DNA of 64,000 nt, from positions 243,733-307,732 of the forward strand of contig NZ_AKKC02000010.1 of NCBI RefSeq assembly GCF_000282095.2, in the 5' to 3' direction. Shown piece after piece: positions 35,227 to 43,660 of this stretch. A program made the position numbers and the translations under genes. The stretch comes from Rhizobium sp. CF080 (GTDB lineage Bacteria; Pseudomonadota; Alphaproteobacteria; Rhizobiales; Rhizobiaceae). Position 1 is the first letter of the stretch. Each line of letters begins with the position of its first letter. The notes beneath the pieces were generated by a model. The model made no database searches, had not been told where the DNA came from, and saw only the letters and a list, made by a program, of their open reading frames with translations.

Positions 35227-36102
35227 ATGAAAAAGCTTGTTACAAGCCTCGTCTCGCTGGCCTTTCTGGCGGGAGTGGGCGTTGCCTCGGCCGTGGCGCA
35301 GGAAAATCACGCTGCGGCACCCGCTGCCGAACATTCGGAAACGCCGCATTTTCCGATCAACCATCCCAAGGAAACCGACTGGAGCTTTGCGGGTCCGTTC
35401 GGCCACTATGACAAGGGCCAGCTGCAGCGCGGCCTGAAGGTCTACACGGAAGTCTGTTCCGCCTGCCATTCGATGCGTCTCGTCTCCTTCCGCACGCTGG
35501 AAGACCTGGGTTATTCGGAAGCCCAGGTGAAGGCGTTCGCCGCCAACTACAAGGTTCAGGACGGCCCGAACGACGACGGTGAAATGTTCGAACGCGCCGC
35601 CGTGCCATCCGACTACTTCCCGTCGCCATTCGCAAATGCCCAGGCTGCCGCTGCCGCCAACAACGGCGCAGCGCCGCCGGACATGTCGCTGCTCGCCAAG
35701 GCCCGCGGCGTGACCCGCGGCTTCCCGCAGTTCATCTTCGACATGTTCACCCAGTACCAGGAAGGCGGACCGGACTATATCCATTCGCTGCTGACCGGTT
35801 ACCAGGAACCGCCGGCTGGCGTCGAGGTTGCTCCGGGCACCCATTACAATCCGTATTTCGCCAGTGCTGCCGCACTCGCCATGGCTCCGCCGCTCAGTGG
35901 CGACCAGGTGACCTATGACGACGGCGCGCCGCAGACGGTCGACCAGTATGCCAAGGACGTCTCGGCCTTCCTGATGTGGGCTGCCGAGCCGCATCTCGAA
36001 GAACGCAAGCGCACCGGCTTCATGGTGCTGATCTTCCTGGTGATTTTCACCGGCCTGATCTACCTGACCAAGAAGTCGGTCTATGCCAGCAAGGAACACT
36101 GA
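35227..36102 (+). CDS. petC: Cytochrome c1 subunit of the bc1 complex
   Basis: The 291-residue protein has a signal peptide (to about residue 24, ending SAVAQ), the c-type heme site VCSACHSM near residues 75-82, a methionine ligand region in AAALAMAPPLSGD, and a C-terminal anchor helix (FMVLIFLVIFTGLIYLTKK). It carries electrons from the Rieske protein to cytochrome c. It is the last gene of petABC, 27 nt after petB, followed by a strong terminator. Confidence 0.97.
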   Translation: MKKLVTSLVSLAFLAGVGVASAVAQENHAAAPAAEHSETPHFPINHPKETDWSFAGPFGHYDKGQLQRGLKVYTEVCSACHSMRLVSFRTLEDLGYSEAQVKAFAANYKVQDGPNDDGEMFERAAVPSDYFPSPFANAQAAAAANNGAAPPDMSLLAKARGVTRGFPQFIFDMFTQYQEGGPDYIHSLLTGYQEPPAGVEVAPGTHYNPYFASAAALAMAPPLSGDQVTYDDGAPQTVDQYAKDVSAFLMWAAEPHLEERKRTGFMVLIFLVIFTGLIYLTKKSVYASKEH

Positions 36103-36122
36103 GGTCCTGACCTCGTGATGTG

Positions 36123-36149
36123 AAAAAGGCGGCCCCGGCCGCCTTTTTT
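36123..36149 (+). terminator. Rho-independent terminator of petABC
   Basis: AAAAAGGCGGCC pairs with GGCCGCCTTTTTT around a CC turn, ending in a T-run, 20 bp after petC. Confidence 0.92.
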
Positions 36150-36215
36150 GTTGGGAGGACGGGCTTCAGTTGATAGGCTCGTTCCCTGTTCCTGCCGCCA
36201 ATCGTTTGGGTTCAC

Positions 36216-36755
36216 ATGTCTTTCAAAACCGATCTCTCCGCCGCCATCCGCTCCATCCCGGATTATCCGAAGCCCGGCATCATCTTTCGCGACATCACCA
36301 CGCTGCTCGGCGATGCCGTTGCCTTCGGCCGGGCGGTGGATGAGCTGGTCGAGCCCTATGCGGGACTCGGCATTGACAAGATCGCTGGCATCGAGGCGCG
36401 GGGGTTCATCCTCGGCGGCGCGCTGGCGCATCAGCTGAAGGCCGGGTTCGTGCCGATCCGCAAGAAGGGCAAGCTGCCGCACCAGACCGTGCGGATGGCC
36501 TATAGCCTGGAATACGGCACCGACGAGATGGAGATCCATGTGGATGCGGTGAAGGCCGGTGAGAAGGTGATCCTGACCGACGACCTGATCGCGACAGGCG
36601 GCACGGCGGAAGGTGCGGTGAAGCTGCTCAGGCAGCTCGGCGCCGAGATCGTCTCGGCCTGCTTCGTCATCGACCTGCCGGATCTCGGCGGCCGCAGGAA
36701 GCTCGAAGAGCTCGGTGTGGAAGTCAGGACGCTGGTGGAGTTCTCAGGTCACTGA
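36216..36755 (+). CDS. apt: Adenine phosphoribosyltransferase
   Basis: Apt salvages adenine to AMP with PRPP. The 179-residue protein has the PRPP loop VILTDDLIATGGTAEGAVKL near residues 121-140 and the FRDITTLLGD and GIEARGFILGGALA motifs typical of Apt. It lies downstream of petABC but after the terminator, so it has its own promoter. The petABC-apt order is common in rhizobia. Confidence 0.96.
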   Translation: MSFKTDLSAAIRSIPDYPKPGIIFRDITTLLGDAVAFGRAVDELVEPYAGLGIDKIAGIEARGFILGGALAHQLKAGFVPIRKKGKLPHQTVRMAYSLEYGTDEMEIHVDAVKAGEKVILTDDLIATGGTAEGAVKLLRQLGAEIVSACFVIDLPDLGGRRKLEELGVEVRTLVEFSGH

Positions 36756-36794
36756 CGCATCGGCTGCAGAGGCGTTTCGGGTGAGGGGAACCCC

Positions 36795-37262
36795 TCACGC
36801 GAATTCCAGCACCGTGCCTACGTAGCGCATCACCACGTCACCGTGCTGGTTGACGCCGTCGCAGACGGTCATGTTGATCCAGGTGCCGGGGCGGGAGGTG
36901 AGCGGCCGGCTTTCGGTCAGCGCAACGGAATAGGTGATGCTGTCGCCGGCATAGACCGGTTTCAGCCATTGCAGCCTCTTGAAACCGGCCGACGGCCCGA
37001 GCTTCGGGGCGGTGATGCCCTCGCTTTCGAGGCGCGCCACCTCGGCTTTCCAGTAGGCGACATAGGTCTTCATCCAGCCGGCGCAGGTGTGCCAACCGGA
37101 GGCGCAGAGAGCGCCGAAGACATAGTTCTTTGCCGCTTCGGCATCCACATGGAAGGGCTGCGGGTCGAATTTCTTCGCGTAGAGGACGATGTCCTCGGCG
37201 GTGAACAGAAGCGTTCCGGTGATAATCTTCTTGCCGGGCGGGGAAAGCTCGATCAGCCTCAT
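36795..37262 (-). CDS. MaoC-like hot-dog dehydratase, second of a pair
   Basis: The 155-residue protein has the hot-dog fold hydratase segment AKKFDPQPFHVDAEAAKNYV followed by FGALCASGWHTCAGWMK, with the Asp-His catalytic dyad of (R)-enoyl-CoA hydratases. Its ATG overlaps the stop of the preceding paralogue by ATGA, so the two are translated together and may form a heterodimer. The substrate acyl chain is unknown. Confidence 0.85.
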   Translation of the reverse strand: MRLIELSPPGKKIITGTLLFTAEDIVLYAKKFDPQPFHVDAEAAKNYVFGALCASGWHTCAGWMKTYVAYWKAEVARLESEGITAPKLGPSAGFKRLQWLKPVYAGDSITYSVALTESRPLTSRPGTWINMTVCDGVNQHGDVVMRYVGTVLEFA

Positions 37263-37717
37263 GCAGCATCTTCCCGGGCGTCTCGCAGCCGCATCATGAT
37301 CGGGTTCTCGCCGCGCATGACGATCTCGCCGCGTTGGTTCTCTACCTCGTGCAGGAACTTGACGATGCCGATGCCGGGGCGGGAGCGAAGGGGACGGGAT
37401 TCGAGCACGGTCGAGCGGCCGGACAGCGTATCGCCGGCGAGAACCGGCTTCTTCCATTCCATGAACTCGATGCCGGGCGATCCTTCGGAGGACGAGCTGG
37501 ACAGCCAGCCGTCGAACATCATGCGCATGAACATGCTTGCCGTATGCCAGCCCGACGCCGACAGTCCGCCAAGGATGCTCGCCTTGCCGGCAGCTTCGTC
37601 GAGATGCATGGGCTGCGGATCGAATTCGGCGGCGAATTCGACCATCTCGTCGGCCGTCACCAGCTTGGGGGCGAGGGGCAAGGATCGGCCCTGGGGGAAG
37701 TCTTCGAAATAAAGCAT
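37259..37717 (-). CDS. MaoC-like hot-dog dehydratase, first of a pair
   Basis: The 152-residue protein has AAEFDPQPMHLDEAAGKASI followed by LGGLSASGWHTASMFMR, the same catalytic block as its partner. Both start with a short lead-in and end with a strand pair (GEIVMRGENPIMMRL here). The start at 37717 gives MLYFEDFPQG, typical of MaoC proteins. The coupled pair suggests one enzyme made of two related halves acting on enoyl-CoA or a similar thioester. Confidence 0.85.
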   Translation of the reverse strand: MLYFEDFPQGRSLPLAPKLVTADEMVEFAAEFDPQPMHLDEAAGKASILGGLSASGWHTASMFMRMMFDGWLSSSSSEGSPGIEFMEWKKPVLAGDTLSGRSTVLESRPLRSRPGIGIVKFLHEVENQRGEIVMRGENPIMMRLRDAREDAA

Positions 37718-37890
37718 TGGCACGGCCTTTGGTCGTTCTGAAAGCGGCGCCACATTAGAAAATGACGGGCGGTGTCACAATCTCTTTTCGCCACGATTTT
37801 AAACACCGGCAAAACGGCGAAACACTACTGTGTTTTCAAACAAATCGTGCTCATGTGCCGGGGCGATCGAAGCTCAATCGGGACGGATTC

Positions 37891-38982
37891 ATGGCCACGC
37901 TCAGGCAGATATTGGACAAGGCCGCCGCCGCGGGGCTGGTCGCCGCGACGCAGGTGCCGAGCCTCGAGGCTCACCTCGTGCAGCACGGCGTTCGGGCAGA
38001 GGTGGCGCTCACTGAGCCGCAGAGCACGATCGAGAGCGATATTGTCGATACGGAAGTGCCGCGTTTCATTCGCGGTTTCCACGACGTGCTGATCACCATC
38101 GGCGTGCTCATCCTGCTTGCGGGCATATGGGGGCTGGCCTCGGTTCTCGCGCTGCTGCCGGCCGTTATCGTGCTGGCGGAAATTCTGGTGGTGCGCCAGC
38201 GGCTCGCGCTGCCCGCGGTGGTGCTGAGCCTCGCCACGGTCGTCTGGGCCCTGTTCACGACCATGGCAGTTATCGATGGGCTGGACATCCACCCCATAGG
38301 CGTCGTTTCGATGCTCCTGGTCCTGCTGCCCCTGCCGCTGGTCATGGGGATGTTCTACTGGCGCTATCGCATTCCGATTGCGCTGGCGATCCTGCTGCTT
38401 TCGGCCTTTACCCTGGCTCTGACGGTGGTCATCTATCTCCTCGGCCGGGCCGTCGGCACCGACGATTTCGTCGAGAGCTTCCCGCTGATATCGTCCGCCA
38501 TCTTCTTCCTGTCGGCGGTCGGCCTGTTTGCGGTGGCGATGGGCTACGACCTGTCCGACCCGCTGCGCGTCACGCGGCGATCGGATATCGCGTTCTGGAT
38601 CCATCTCGCCGCGGCACCGGCGCTGCTCTATGCGATGCTGTCCTTCGTCTTCCTGCAGAAGGGAACCGGGCTTCTGTCGCTCGATCGCTTCGACGCCTAT
38701 GACAGCGCCGGACAGGTGCTGGTGGTCGTCATCGTGCTGATGGCGATCGGCCTCATCATCGACCGCCGCGCCTTCGTGACTTCGGGGCTCGTGTCGCTGA
38801 TCGCCGCAGTCGTCAGCATTCTCGCCCAGGGCGATCTCGGAGGCGGCAGCGCCGTCTTCGTGGCGCTGCTGGTGGTCGGTTCAGTGGTGCTGGTGATCGG
38901 CGTCGGCTGGCCGCAATTGCGGCGGCTGGTCGTCGGCCTCCTGCCGGAGGACTTGAAAGCAAAACTGCCGCCACTCAGATGA
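37891..38982 (+). CDS. Multi-pass membrane protein, unknown function
   Basis: The 363-residue protein has a cytosolic N-terminal segment (about 1-62: TLRQILDKAAAAGLVAATQV and on) followed by about ten membrane helices. The N-terminal helix followed by many membrane spans resembles DUF2157-type proteins, but I cannot confirm the family. The ATG at 37891 is preceded by GGGACGGA. A longer frame to 37762 has no ribosome site. Confidence 0.7.
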   Translation: MATLRQILDKAAAAGLVAATQVPSLEAHLVQHGVRAEVALTEPQSTIESDIVDTEVPRFIRGFHDVLITIGVLILLAGIWGLASVLALLPAVIVLAEILVVRQRLALPAVVLSLATVVWALFTTMAVIDGLDIHPIGVVSMLLVLLPLPLVMGMFYWRYRIPIALAILLLSAFTLALTVVIYLLGRAVGTDDFVESFPLISSAIFFLSAVGLFAVAMGYDLSDPLRVTRRSDIAFWIHLAAAPALLYAMLSFVFLQKGTGLLSLDRFDAYDSAGQVLVVVIVLMAIGLIIDRRAFVTSGLVSLIAAVVSILAQGDLGGGSAVFVALLVVGSVVLVIGVGWPQLRRLVVGLLPEDLKAKLPPLR

Positions 38983-38991
38983 GGGCGGCAG
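38961..38991 (-). terminator. Terminator of ychF
   Basis: On the minus strand CTGCCGCC pairs with GGCGGCAG around an 11-nt loop and is followed by TTTT (the aaaa at 38961-38964). It lies just after the ychF stop at 39022 and overlaps the end of the convergent membrane-protein gene. Confidence 0.65.
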
Positions 38992-39021
38992 CAGAAGGTT
39001 CGACAATCAGGCCGGCGGCGA

Positions 39022-40125
39022 TCAGGTGTTGAAGCGGAAGTGAATGACGTCGCCGTCCTGGACGACGTATTCCTTGCCTTCGTCGCGGCCCTTGCCGGCT
39101 TCCTTGGCGCCGACTTCACCCTTGAAGTTGATGTAGTCGTCATAGGCAATGGTGAAAGCGCGGATGAAGCCGCGTTCGAAATCGGTATGGATGACGCCGG
39201 CTGCTGCTGGTGCCTTGGTGCCGCGCACGATTGTCCAGGCGCGGGTTTCCTTGGGGCCGACGGTGAAATAGGTGATCAGGTCGAGCAGGTGGTAGCCGGC
39301 GCGGATCAGCCGGTCGAGGCCGGCTTCCTCGAGCCCGAGGGCCGACAGGAATTCCTTGGCTTCCTCTTCCGGAAGCTGGGCCACTTCGGATTCGATCGCG
39401 GCCGAGATGATCACGCATTCAGCACCCTGTTCCTTCGCCATGACGGCGACGGCCTCAGTGTGCTGGTTGCCGGTCGAGGCATCGGCTTCCGCGACGTTGC
39501 AGACGTAGAGGACCGGATGCGAGGTCAGAAGGTTGAGGCCCTTGAGGATCTCGATCTCTTCGGGCGCCAGCGACTTCAGGAGCAGACGCGCCGGCTTGCC
39601 GTCGTTCAGCAGCTTGATCACCGCATCCATGACCGGCAGCTGCGCCATGGAATCCTTGTCCTTGCTGGCGGCGCGCTTGCGGGTCTGTTCGACGCGGCGC
39701 TCCAGGCTTTCGAGGTCGGCGAGCATCAGCTCGGTCTCGATCGTGTCGGCATCGCTGACCGGATTGATGCGGCCCTCGACATGGGTGATGTCGTCGTCCT
39801 CGAAGCAGCGCAGCACATGCACGACCGCATCGACTTCGCGGATATTGGCGAGGAACTTGTTGCCGAGGCCTTCACCCTTGGATGCGCCGCGCACGAGGCC
39901 GGCGATATCCACGAAGGAGATGCGGGTCGGGATGATTTCCTTGGAGCCTGCGATCGCCGCCAGCTTCTGCATGCGCGGATCGGGCACGGCCACTTCGCCG
40001 GTATTCGGTTCGATCGTGCAAAAGGGATAGTTGGCTGCCTGGGCGGCCGCCGTCTTGGTGAGCGCATTGAAGAGAGTGGACTTGCCGACATTCGGCAGGC
40101 CCACGATACCGCATTTGAAACCCAT
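39022..40125 (-). CDS. ychF: Redox-regulated ATPase YchF (Obg-like)
   Basis: The 367-residue protein has the P-loop GIVGLPNVGKSTLFNALTKT near residues 6-25, the switch FVDIAGLVRGASKGEGLGNK, NAEA-type specificity region (LYVCNVAEAD) which favours ATP over GTP, and a C-terminal TGS domain ending EYVVQDGDVIHFRFNT. YchF binds ribosomes and affects oxidative-stress responses. In rhizobia it commonly lies near pth and rplY, as here. Confidence 0.96.
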   Translation of the reverse strand: MGFKCGIVGLPNVGKSTLFNALTKTAAAQAANYPFCTIEPNTGEVAVPDPRMQKLAAIAGSKEIIPTRISFVDIAGLVRGASKGEGLGNKFLANIREVDAVVHVLRCFEDDDITHVEGRINPVSDADTIETELMLADLESLERRVEQTRKRAASKDKDSMAQLPVMDAVIKLLNDGKPARLLLKSLAPEEIEILKGLNLLTSHPVLYVCNVAEADASTGNQHTEAVAVMAKEQGAECVIISAAIESEVAQLPEEEAKEFLSALGLEEAGLDRLIRAGYHLLDLITYFTVGPKETRAWTIVRGTKAPAAAGVIHTDFERGFIRAFTIAYDDYINFKGEVGAKEAGKGRDEGKEYVVQDGDVIHFRFNT

Positions 40126-40286
40126 GGGTCCGGACCCTGTATCTGAAGAAATTTCGTTGGTGTGGCTATGGGGGAAAGTGCCGGAGCGGTCAAGGCTTGG
40201 TCGGGATATCTGCGCGACGGAGGCTCTGGGACATCATCTTGCTGACAAAGCCATTTGGCCTTATTTTACCTTAAAAGGAAGCAGCC

Positions 40287-40577
40287 ATGACCGTTTTTAC
40301 AGTGACGACAAAGGGTGAAGTAACGCTCACGCAGGATGTCCTGAAGCGTCTCGGGATGCAGCCGGGCGACCAGGTTGCCGTGGTTGAACGCGCCGACGGA
40401 AAGCTCGAACTGTCAGCCCTGAAAAACACTGATACGGATGTCGTCAAAGGCAGGAAGACAGGGGGACTCGAAGCGTTTTTCGGAAGCCTCAAGAATAAGC
40501 ACAACGTTCACTTGACCATCGAGGAAATCAACGAAGAGATCGCAAAAGCCTGGGCGGGCGAGAATGATCATCGCTGA
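40287..40577 (+). CDS. AbrB/MazE-like antitoxin of a VapBC-like pair
   Basis: The 96-residue protein opens with a swapped-hairpin AbrB fold: VTTKGEVTLTQDVLKRLGMQ then PGDQVAVVE. It continues with a linker and a C-terminal helix (LTIEEINEEIAKAW) suited to wrap the toxin. AAAAGGAAGC precedes the ATG. It overlaps the PIN toxin gene by 14 nt, typical for toxin-antitoxin pairs, and probably represses its own promoter. Confidence 0.88.
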   Translation: MTVFTVTTKGEVTLTQDVLKRLGMQPGDQVAVVERADGKLELSALKNTDTDVVKGRKTGGLEAFFGSLKNKHNVHLTIEEINEEIAKAWAGENDHR

Positions 40578-40965
40578 TACGAACCTGCTCCTACGGGCGG
40601 TGCTCGATGATGATGTAAAGCAATCCCATCTGGCGAGACGTTATCTCGCCGAGCTTGATAAAATCGCGTTGCCGCTCCCGGCGATTTGCGAATTTGTCTG
40701 GGTCCTTTCACGACGCTACAAGCTTGATGCATCCGATATTGCATCGTCACTGCGTGAGCTTGTCGATGATGCACGGATCTGCTGCAATCGCGACGCCGTT
40801 GACGCCGGCCTCGCCTTTCTCGATGCCGGCGGGGATTTCGCTGATGGCGTGATTGAGTTCGAAGGCCGGAGACTGGGTGGCGATACGTTTGTGAGTTTCG
40901 ATAAGCGTGCGGTAGCGCTCATCCAGGCAAAGGGTCGCAAGGGCATATTGCTTGACGCCGATTGA
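40564..40965 (+). CDS. PIN-domain toxin of a VapBC-like pair
   Basis: The 133-residue protein has the PIN acidic residues: D5 in MIIADTNLLLRAVL, E43 in ICEFVWVL, and Asp residues in GGDFADGVIEF and the terminal TFVSFDKRAV segment. PIN toxins cut RNA, often initiator tRNA or rRNA. It reads directly from the overlapping antitoxin gene. All catalytic residues look intact, so the pair is probably functional. Confidence 0.9.
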   Translation: MIIADTNLLLRAVLDDDVKQSHLARRYLAELDKIALPLPAICEFVWVLSRRYKLDASDIASSLRELVDDARICCNRDAVDAGLAFLDAGGDFADGVIEFEGRRLGGDTFVSFDKRAVALIQAKGRKGILLDAD

Positions 40966-41060
40966 TCCGCCATTCGCCGAGCAGTTGCTTGAAAAACCTC
41001 GGTTGCGGTGCGATATAGCCGGCATGCTTCCGCAGAGGCCCTTGTCATCAGGAACCGCCG

Positions 41061-41369
41061 ATGGCCGAAGATACCACCGTAAAACCGAAGACGAAAACCA
41101 AGACCAAGCTGGAGCGGCCGAAGCTCTACAAGGTGCTGCTGGTCAATGACGACTATACGCCGCGTGAATTCGTGACCATGGTGCTGAAGGCCGTGTTCCG
41201 GATGAGCGAGGAGACTGGCTACCGGGTGATGCTGACCGCGCACCGGATGGGGCTCGCGGTCGTCGTGGTCTGCACCAAGGATATCGCCGAGACCAAGGCG
41301 AAGGAAGCGGTGGACCTTGCCAAGGAGGCGGGTTTCCCGCTGATGTTCATCACCGAGCCCGAGGAATAA
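41061..41369 (+). CDS. clpS: ATP-dependent Clp protease adaptor ClpS (second rhizobial type)
   Basis: ClpS binds proteins with bulky N-terminal residues and delivers them to ClpAP. The 102-residue protein has LYKVLLVNDDYTPREFVTMV near residues 22-41 with the Asn-Asp pair of the N-degron pocket. It differs from the clpA-linked form in the segment FRMSEETGYRVMLTAHRMG and in lacking clpA beside it, which points to ClpS2. It converges on prmB with a 3-nt gap. Confidence 0.92.
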   Translation: MAEDTTVKPKTKTKTKLERPKLYKVLLVNDDYTPREFVTMVLKAVFRMSEETGYRVMLTAHRMGLAVVVVCTKDIAETKAKEAVDLAKEAGFPLMFITEPEE

Positions 41370-41372
41370 GAC

Positions 41373-42317
41373 TTATCTCTTCTTTCCCGCCTTCACGCCG
41401 AGCGCCTCGGCGCTGATCCAGAAGACCGCATCCTGGGACTCGGCGGTTTCCAGCCAGAGGAAATCGAGGTCGGGGAATTCCTCCTCGAGGATTTCGCGGC
41501 CCGAGCCGATTTCGCAGATCATGCCGCCTTCCGGGTTCAGATGTGCCGGCGCCTCCGCCAGAAGACGGCGGACGATATCGAGCCCGTCGACGCCGCCATC
41601 GAAGGCCATAGCCGGTTCGGAGCGGAATTCCTCCGGAAAGCCCTCCATCGCCTCGTGATCCACATAGGGCGGATTGGTGATGATCAGGTCGTATTTCCGT
41701 TTGCCGAGCGGCGCGAAGAGATCGCCTTGATGAAGTGCCAGCTGGTCTTCCACGCTGTGTTCGGCGACGTTGAGCTTTGCCACCTCCAAGGCGTCGGGCG
41801 ACAGATCGACCGCATCGACCGCGGCGTTCGGGAAGAATTTCGCGGCGAGGATGGCGAGGCATCCCGATCCCGTGCAGATGTCAACGGCGCTCTCGACGCT
41901 CAGCGGATCCGGCAGGAAGGTGGAGCCGCTTTCGCCGAGATATTCGCTGAACAGGATTTCGCCGATATGGGAGCGGGGAACGATGACCCGTTCGTCGACG
42001 ATGAAGCGCACGCCTTGGATATAGGCATGGCCGGTGAGGTAGGACGTTGGCTTGCGGGTCGTCACGCGGGCGTCGATCCGCTCGGCCAGCAGGCGGCGCT
42101 CGGCGGGCAGCAGGCGTGCGTCGAGGAATGGATCGAGCACGTCGATCGGCAGGTCGAGCGAGTCGAGGATCAGGAAGGCGGCGTCGTCGCTTGCCGTCGT
42201 CGTGCCGTGGCCGTAGCTGAGGTTTGCGGCGTTGAAGCGGGAGATGGCAAAACGCCAGTAGTCGCGAAGGGTGACGAGTTCGCCGGTGATGTCATCCATG
42301 TTCGGGGCCTGGGTCAT
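41373..42317 (-). CDS. prmB: Ribosomal protein L3 N5-glutamine methyltransferase
   Basis: The 314-residue protein has the HemK-type SAM site (SAVDICTGSGCLAILAAKFF) and the catalytic NPPY in DLIITNPPYVD near residues 207-217. The N-terminal helical domain and SYLTGHAYIQGVRF, then VDERVIVPRSHIGE, match PrmB rather than PrmC. It methylates a glutamine of ribosomal protein L3. Monocistronic as far as seen. Confidence 0.92.
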   Translation of the reverse strand: MTQAPNMDDITGELVTLRDYWRFAISRFNAANLSYGHGTTTASDDAAFLILDSLDLPIDVLDPFLDARLLPAERRLLAERIDARVTTRKPTSYLTGHAYIQGVRFIVDERVIVPRSHIGEILFSEYLGESGSTFLPDPLSVESAVDICTGSGCLAILAAKFFPNAAVDAVDLSPDALEVAKLNVAEHSVEDQLALHQGDLFAPLGKRKYDLIITNPPYVDHEAMEGFPEEFRSEPAMAFDGGVDGLDIVRRLLAEAPAHLNPEGGMICEIGSGREILEEEFPDLDFLWLETAESQDAVFWISAEALGVKAGKKR

Positions 42318-42401
42318 GTCGCGCTTCCGTTTTCGATCGGCCTCCCATAGCCGCTCCGAAAGCGGCGCGCTACCCCTTTGACCGGAGCGATACCGGGCTG
42401 T

Positions 42402-42857
42402 CTAAGCGCGGCGGATCTGGAAGCCGGTCTTGTTCTGGAGGAAACCGCAGCCTTCATAGAAGCGCAGCGTCGCCGGGTCCGTCGAGCCGGTCAGGAGCAT
42501 GACCTTGTAGCAGCCGTCATTCCAAGCCTGATCGACGGCTGTGCGGATAAGGGCGCCGGCATAACCGCGCTTGCGGTGGTCCGCGTGAGTGACGACGTTT
42601 TCGATCAGCGCATAGGGCGCGCCTTTGCGGGTTAGGTTCGGGACGACGATCAACGTCACCGTGGCCGCCGCGCGCCCGTTTGCGAAGCCGATCAACACCG
42701 TCATGCCGGGTTGGGCGAGAATGGCGGCAAAACGCTCCCCGGCCAGTGCCGGCTCCGGGTCCGGATCATGGTTCAGGTGGTGATAGAGTTCGATCAGGTC
42801 GGCAAGATCGCCGTCGCGGGCCGGCCGGATCGTGAAATCTGCAGCGGGCGTCGACAC
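42402..42857 (-). CDS. GNAT-family N-acetyltransferase coupled to pth
   Basis: The 151-residue protein has motif A as IENVVTHADHRKRGYAGALI and a C-terminal RFYEGCGFLQNKTGF. Its GTG start shares one base with the TAG stop of pth (TAGTG), so ribosomes can restart directly. The substrate is unknown; coupling to pth suggests a link to translation or simply operon economy. Confidence 0.85.
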   Translation of the reverse strand: MSTPAADFTIRPARDGDLADLIELYHHLNHDPDPEPALAGERFAAILAQPGMTVLIGFANGRAAATVTLIVVPNLTRKGAPYALIENVVTHADHRKRGYAGALIRTAVDQAWNDGCYKVMLLTGSTDPATLRFYEGCGFLQNKTGFQIRRA

Positions 42858-43582
42858 TATTCGCCCTTGCCGCCGAACATCTTCTTCAGCATCTCGGCCA
42901 TCGGGCCTGATGTCGGAAGGTTCGGCTTTCCGCCGCCTCGAGCCTGATGGATATGCGATTGGCCGGCCGGCTTGGCGGGCTTCTTTTCCGGCTTCGGTTT
43001 CTCCTCGTCCGGCTTGCCGCCGACGGCGAGCGCCAGCTTGTTCATCAGCTGCGAATCCTCCGCCTTCACCAGCATCTCGGCATTGTCGGCGAGCGCGTCG
43101 AGGAGAGGGGAGAGCCAGGCCTGATCGGCCTTGGCGAAATCGCCGAGCACGTGATTGTGGACGAGTTCCTTGGCGCCCGGATGACCGATGCCGAGGCGAA
43201 GCCTTCGGTATTCCCGGCCGCAATGGGCGTCGAGCGATTTGACGCCGTTATGGCCGCCATGGCCGCCGCCGGTCTTGATGCGGGCCTTGGCCGCCGGCAG
43301 GTCGAGTTCGTCATATATTGCGATGATGTTTTCCGGGCCGAGCTTGTAGAAGCGCATGGCCTCGCCGACCGCTTCGCCGGAGAGGTTCATGAAGGTCTGT
43401 GGCTTGATCAGCAGCACCTTTTCGCCGGCGAGCTCGCCTTCCGAAATCAACGCCTTGAACTTCTTCGACCAGGGCGAAAAGCCGGGCCGGCGCTGGATCG
43501 CGTCCACCGCCATGAAGCCGATATTGTGGCGGTTGCCCGCATATTGGGAACCGGGATTGCCGAGGCCGGCGATGATGAGCAT
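42857..43582 (-). CDS. pth: Peptidyl-tRNA hydrolase
   Basis: Pth releases peptides from prematurely dropped peptidyl-tRNAs. The 241-residue protein has the catalytic histidine in GNRHNIGFMAVD near residue 20, PQTFMNLSGEAVG, IYDELDLP and GGHGGHNGVKSL. It is about 45 residues longer than the bacterial standard because of a Lys/Pro-rich, low-complexity C-terminal tail ending MAEMLKKMFGGKGE, common in rhizobial versions. The start at 43582 (MLIIAGLGNPG) is the family start. Confidence 0.95.
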   Translation of the reverse strand: MLIIAGLGNPGSQYAGNRHNIGFMAVDAIQRRPGFSPWSKKFKALISEGELAGEKVLLIKPQTFMNLSGEAVGEAMRFYKLGPENIIAIYDELDLPAAKARIKTGGGHGGHNGVKSLDAHCGREYRRLRLGIGHPGAKELVHNHVLGDFAKADQAWLSPLLDALADNAEMLVKAEDSQLMNKLALAVGGKPDEEKPKPEKKPAKPAGQSHIHQARGGGKPNLPTSGPMAEMLKKMFGGKGE

Positions 43583-43660
43583 GGAGACATCCATCCTTGA
43601 CTGCTGGCTTTCACCACCGCGAAACGCCGCCAAAGTCAACCGGTTTCGACGTCTGAGCTT

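Noticed and set aside
33814..36099. A 761-codon open frame on the minus strand across petABC
   Set aside because: It is the reverse frame of petB and petC, whose motifs are certain. The translation has no domain and is rich in Glu, Arg and His.
40240..40286. A partial palindrome before the antitoxin gene
   Set aside because: The arms (CCTTATTTTA and TTAAAAGG) match imperfectly and overlap the ribosome site. It is too weak to call an operator.
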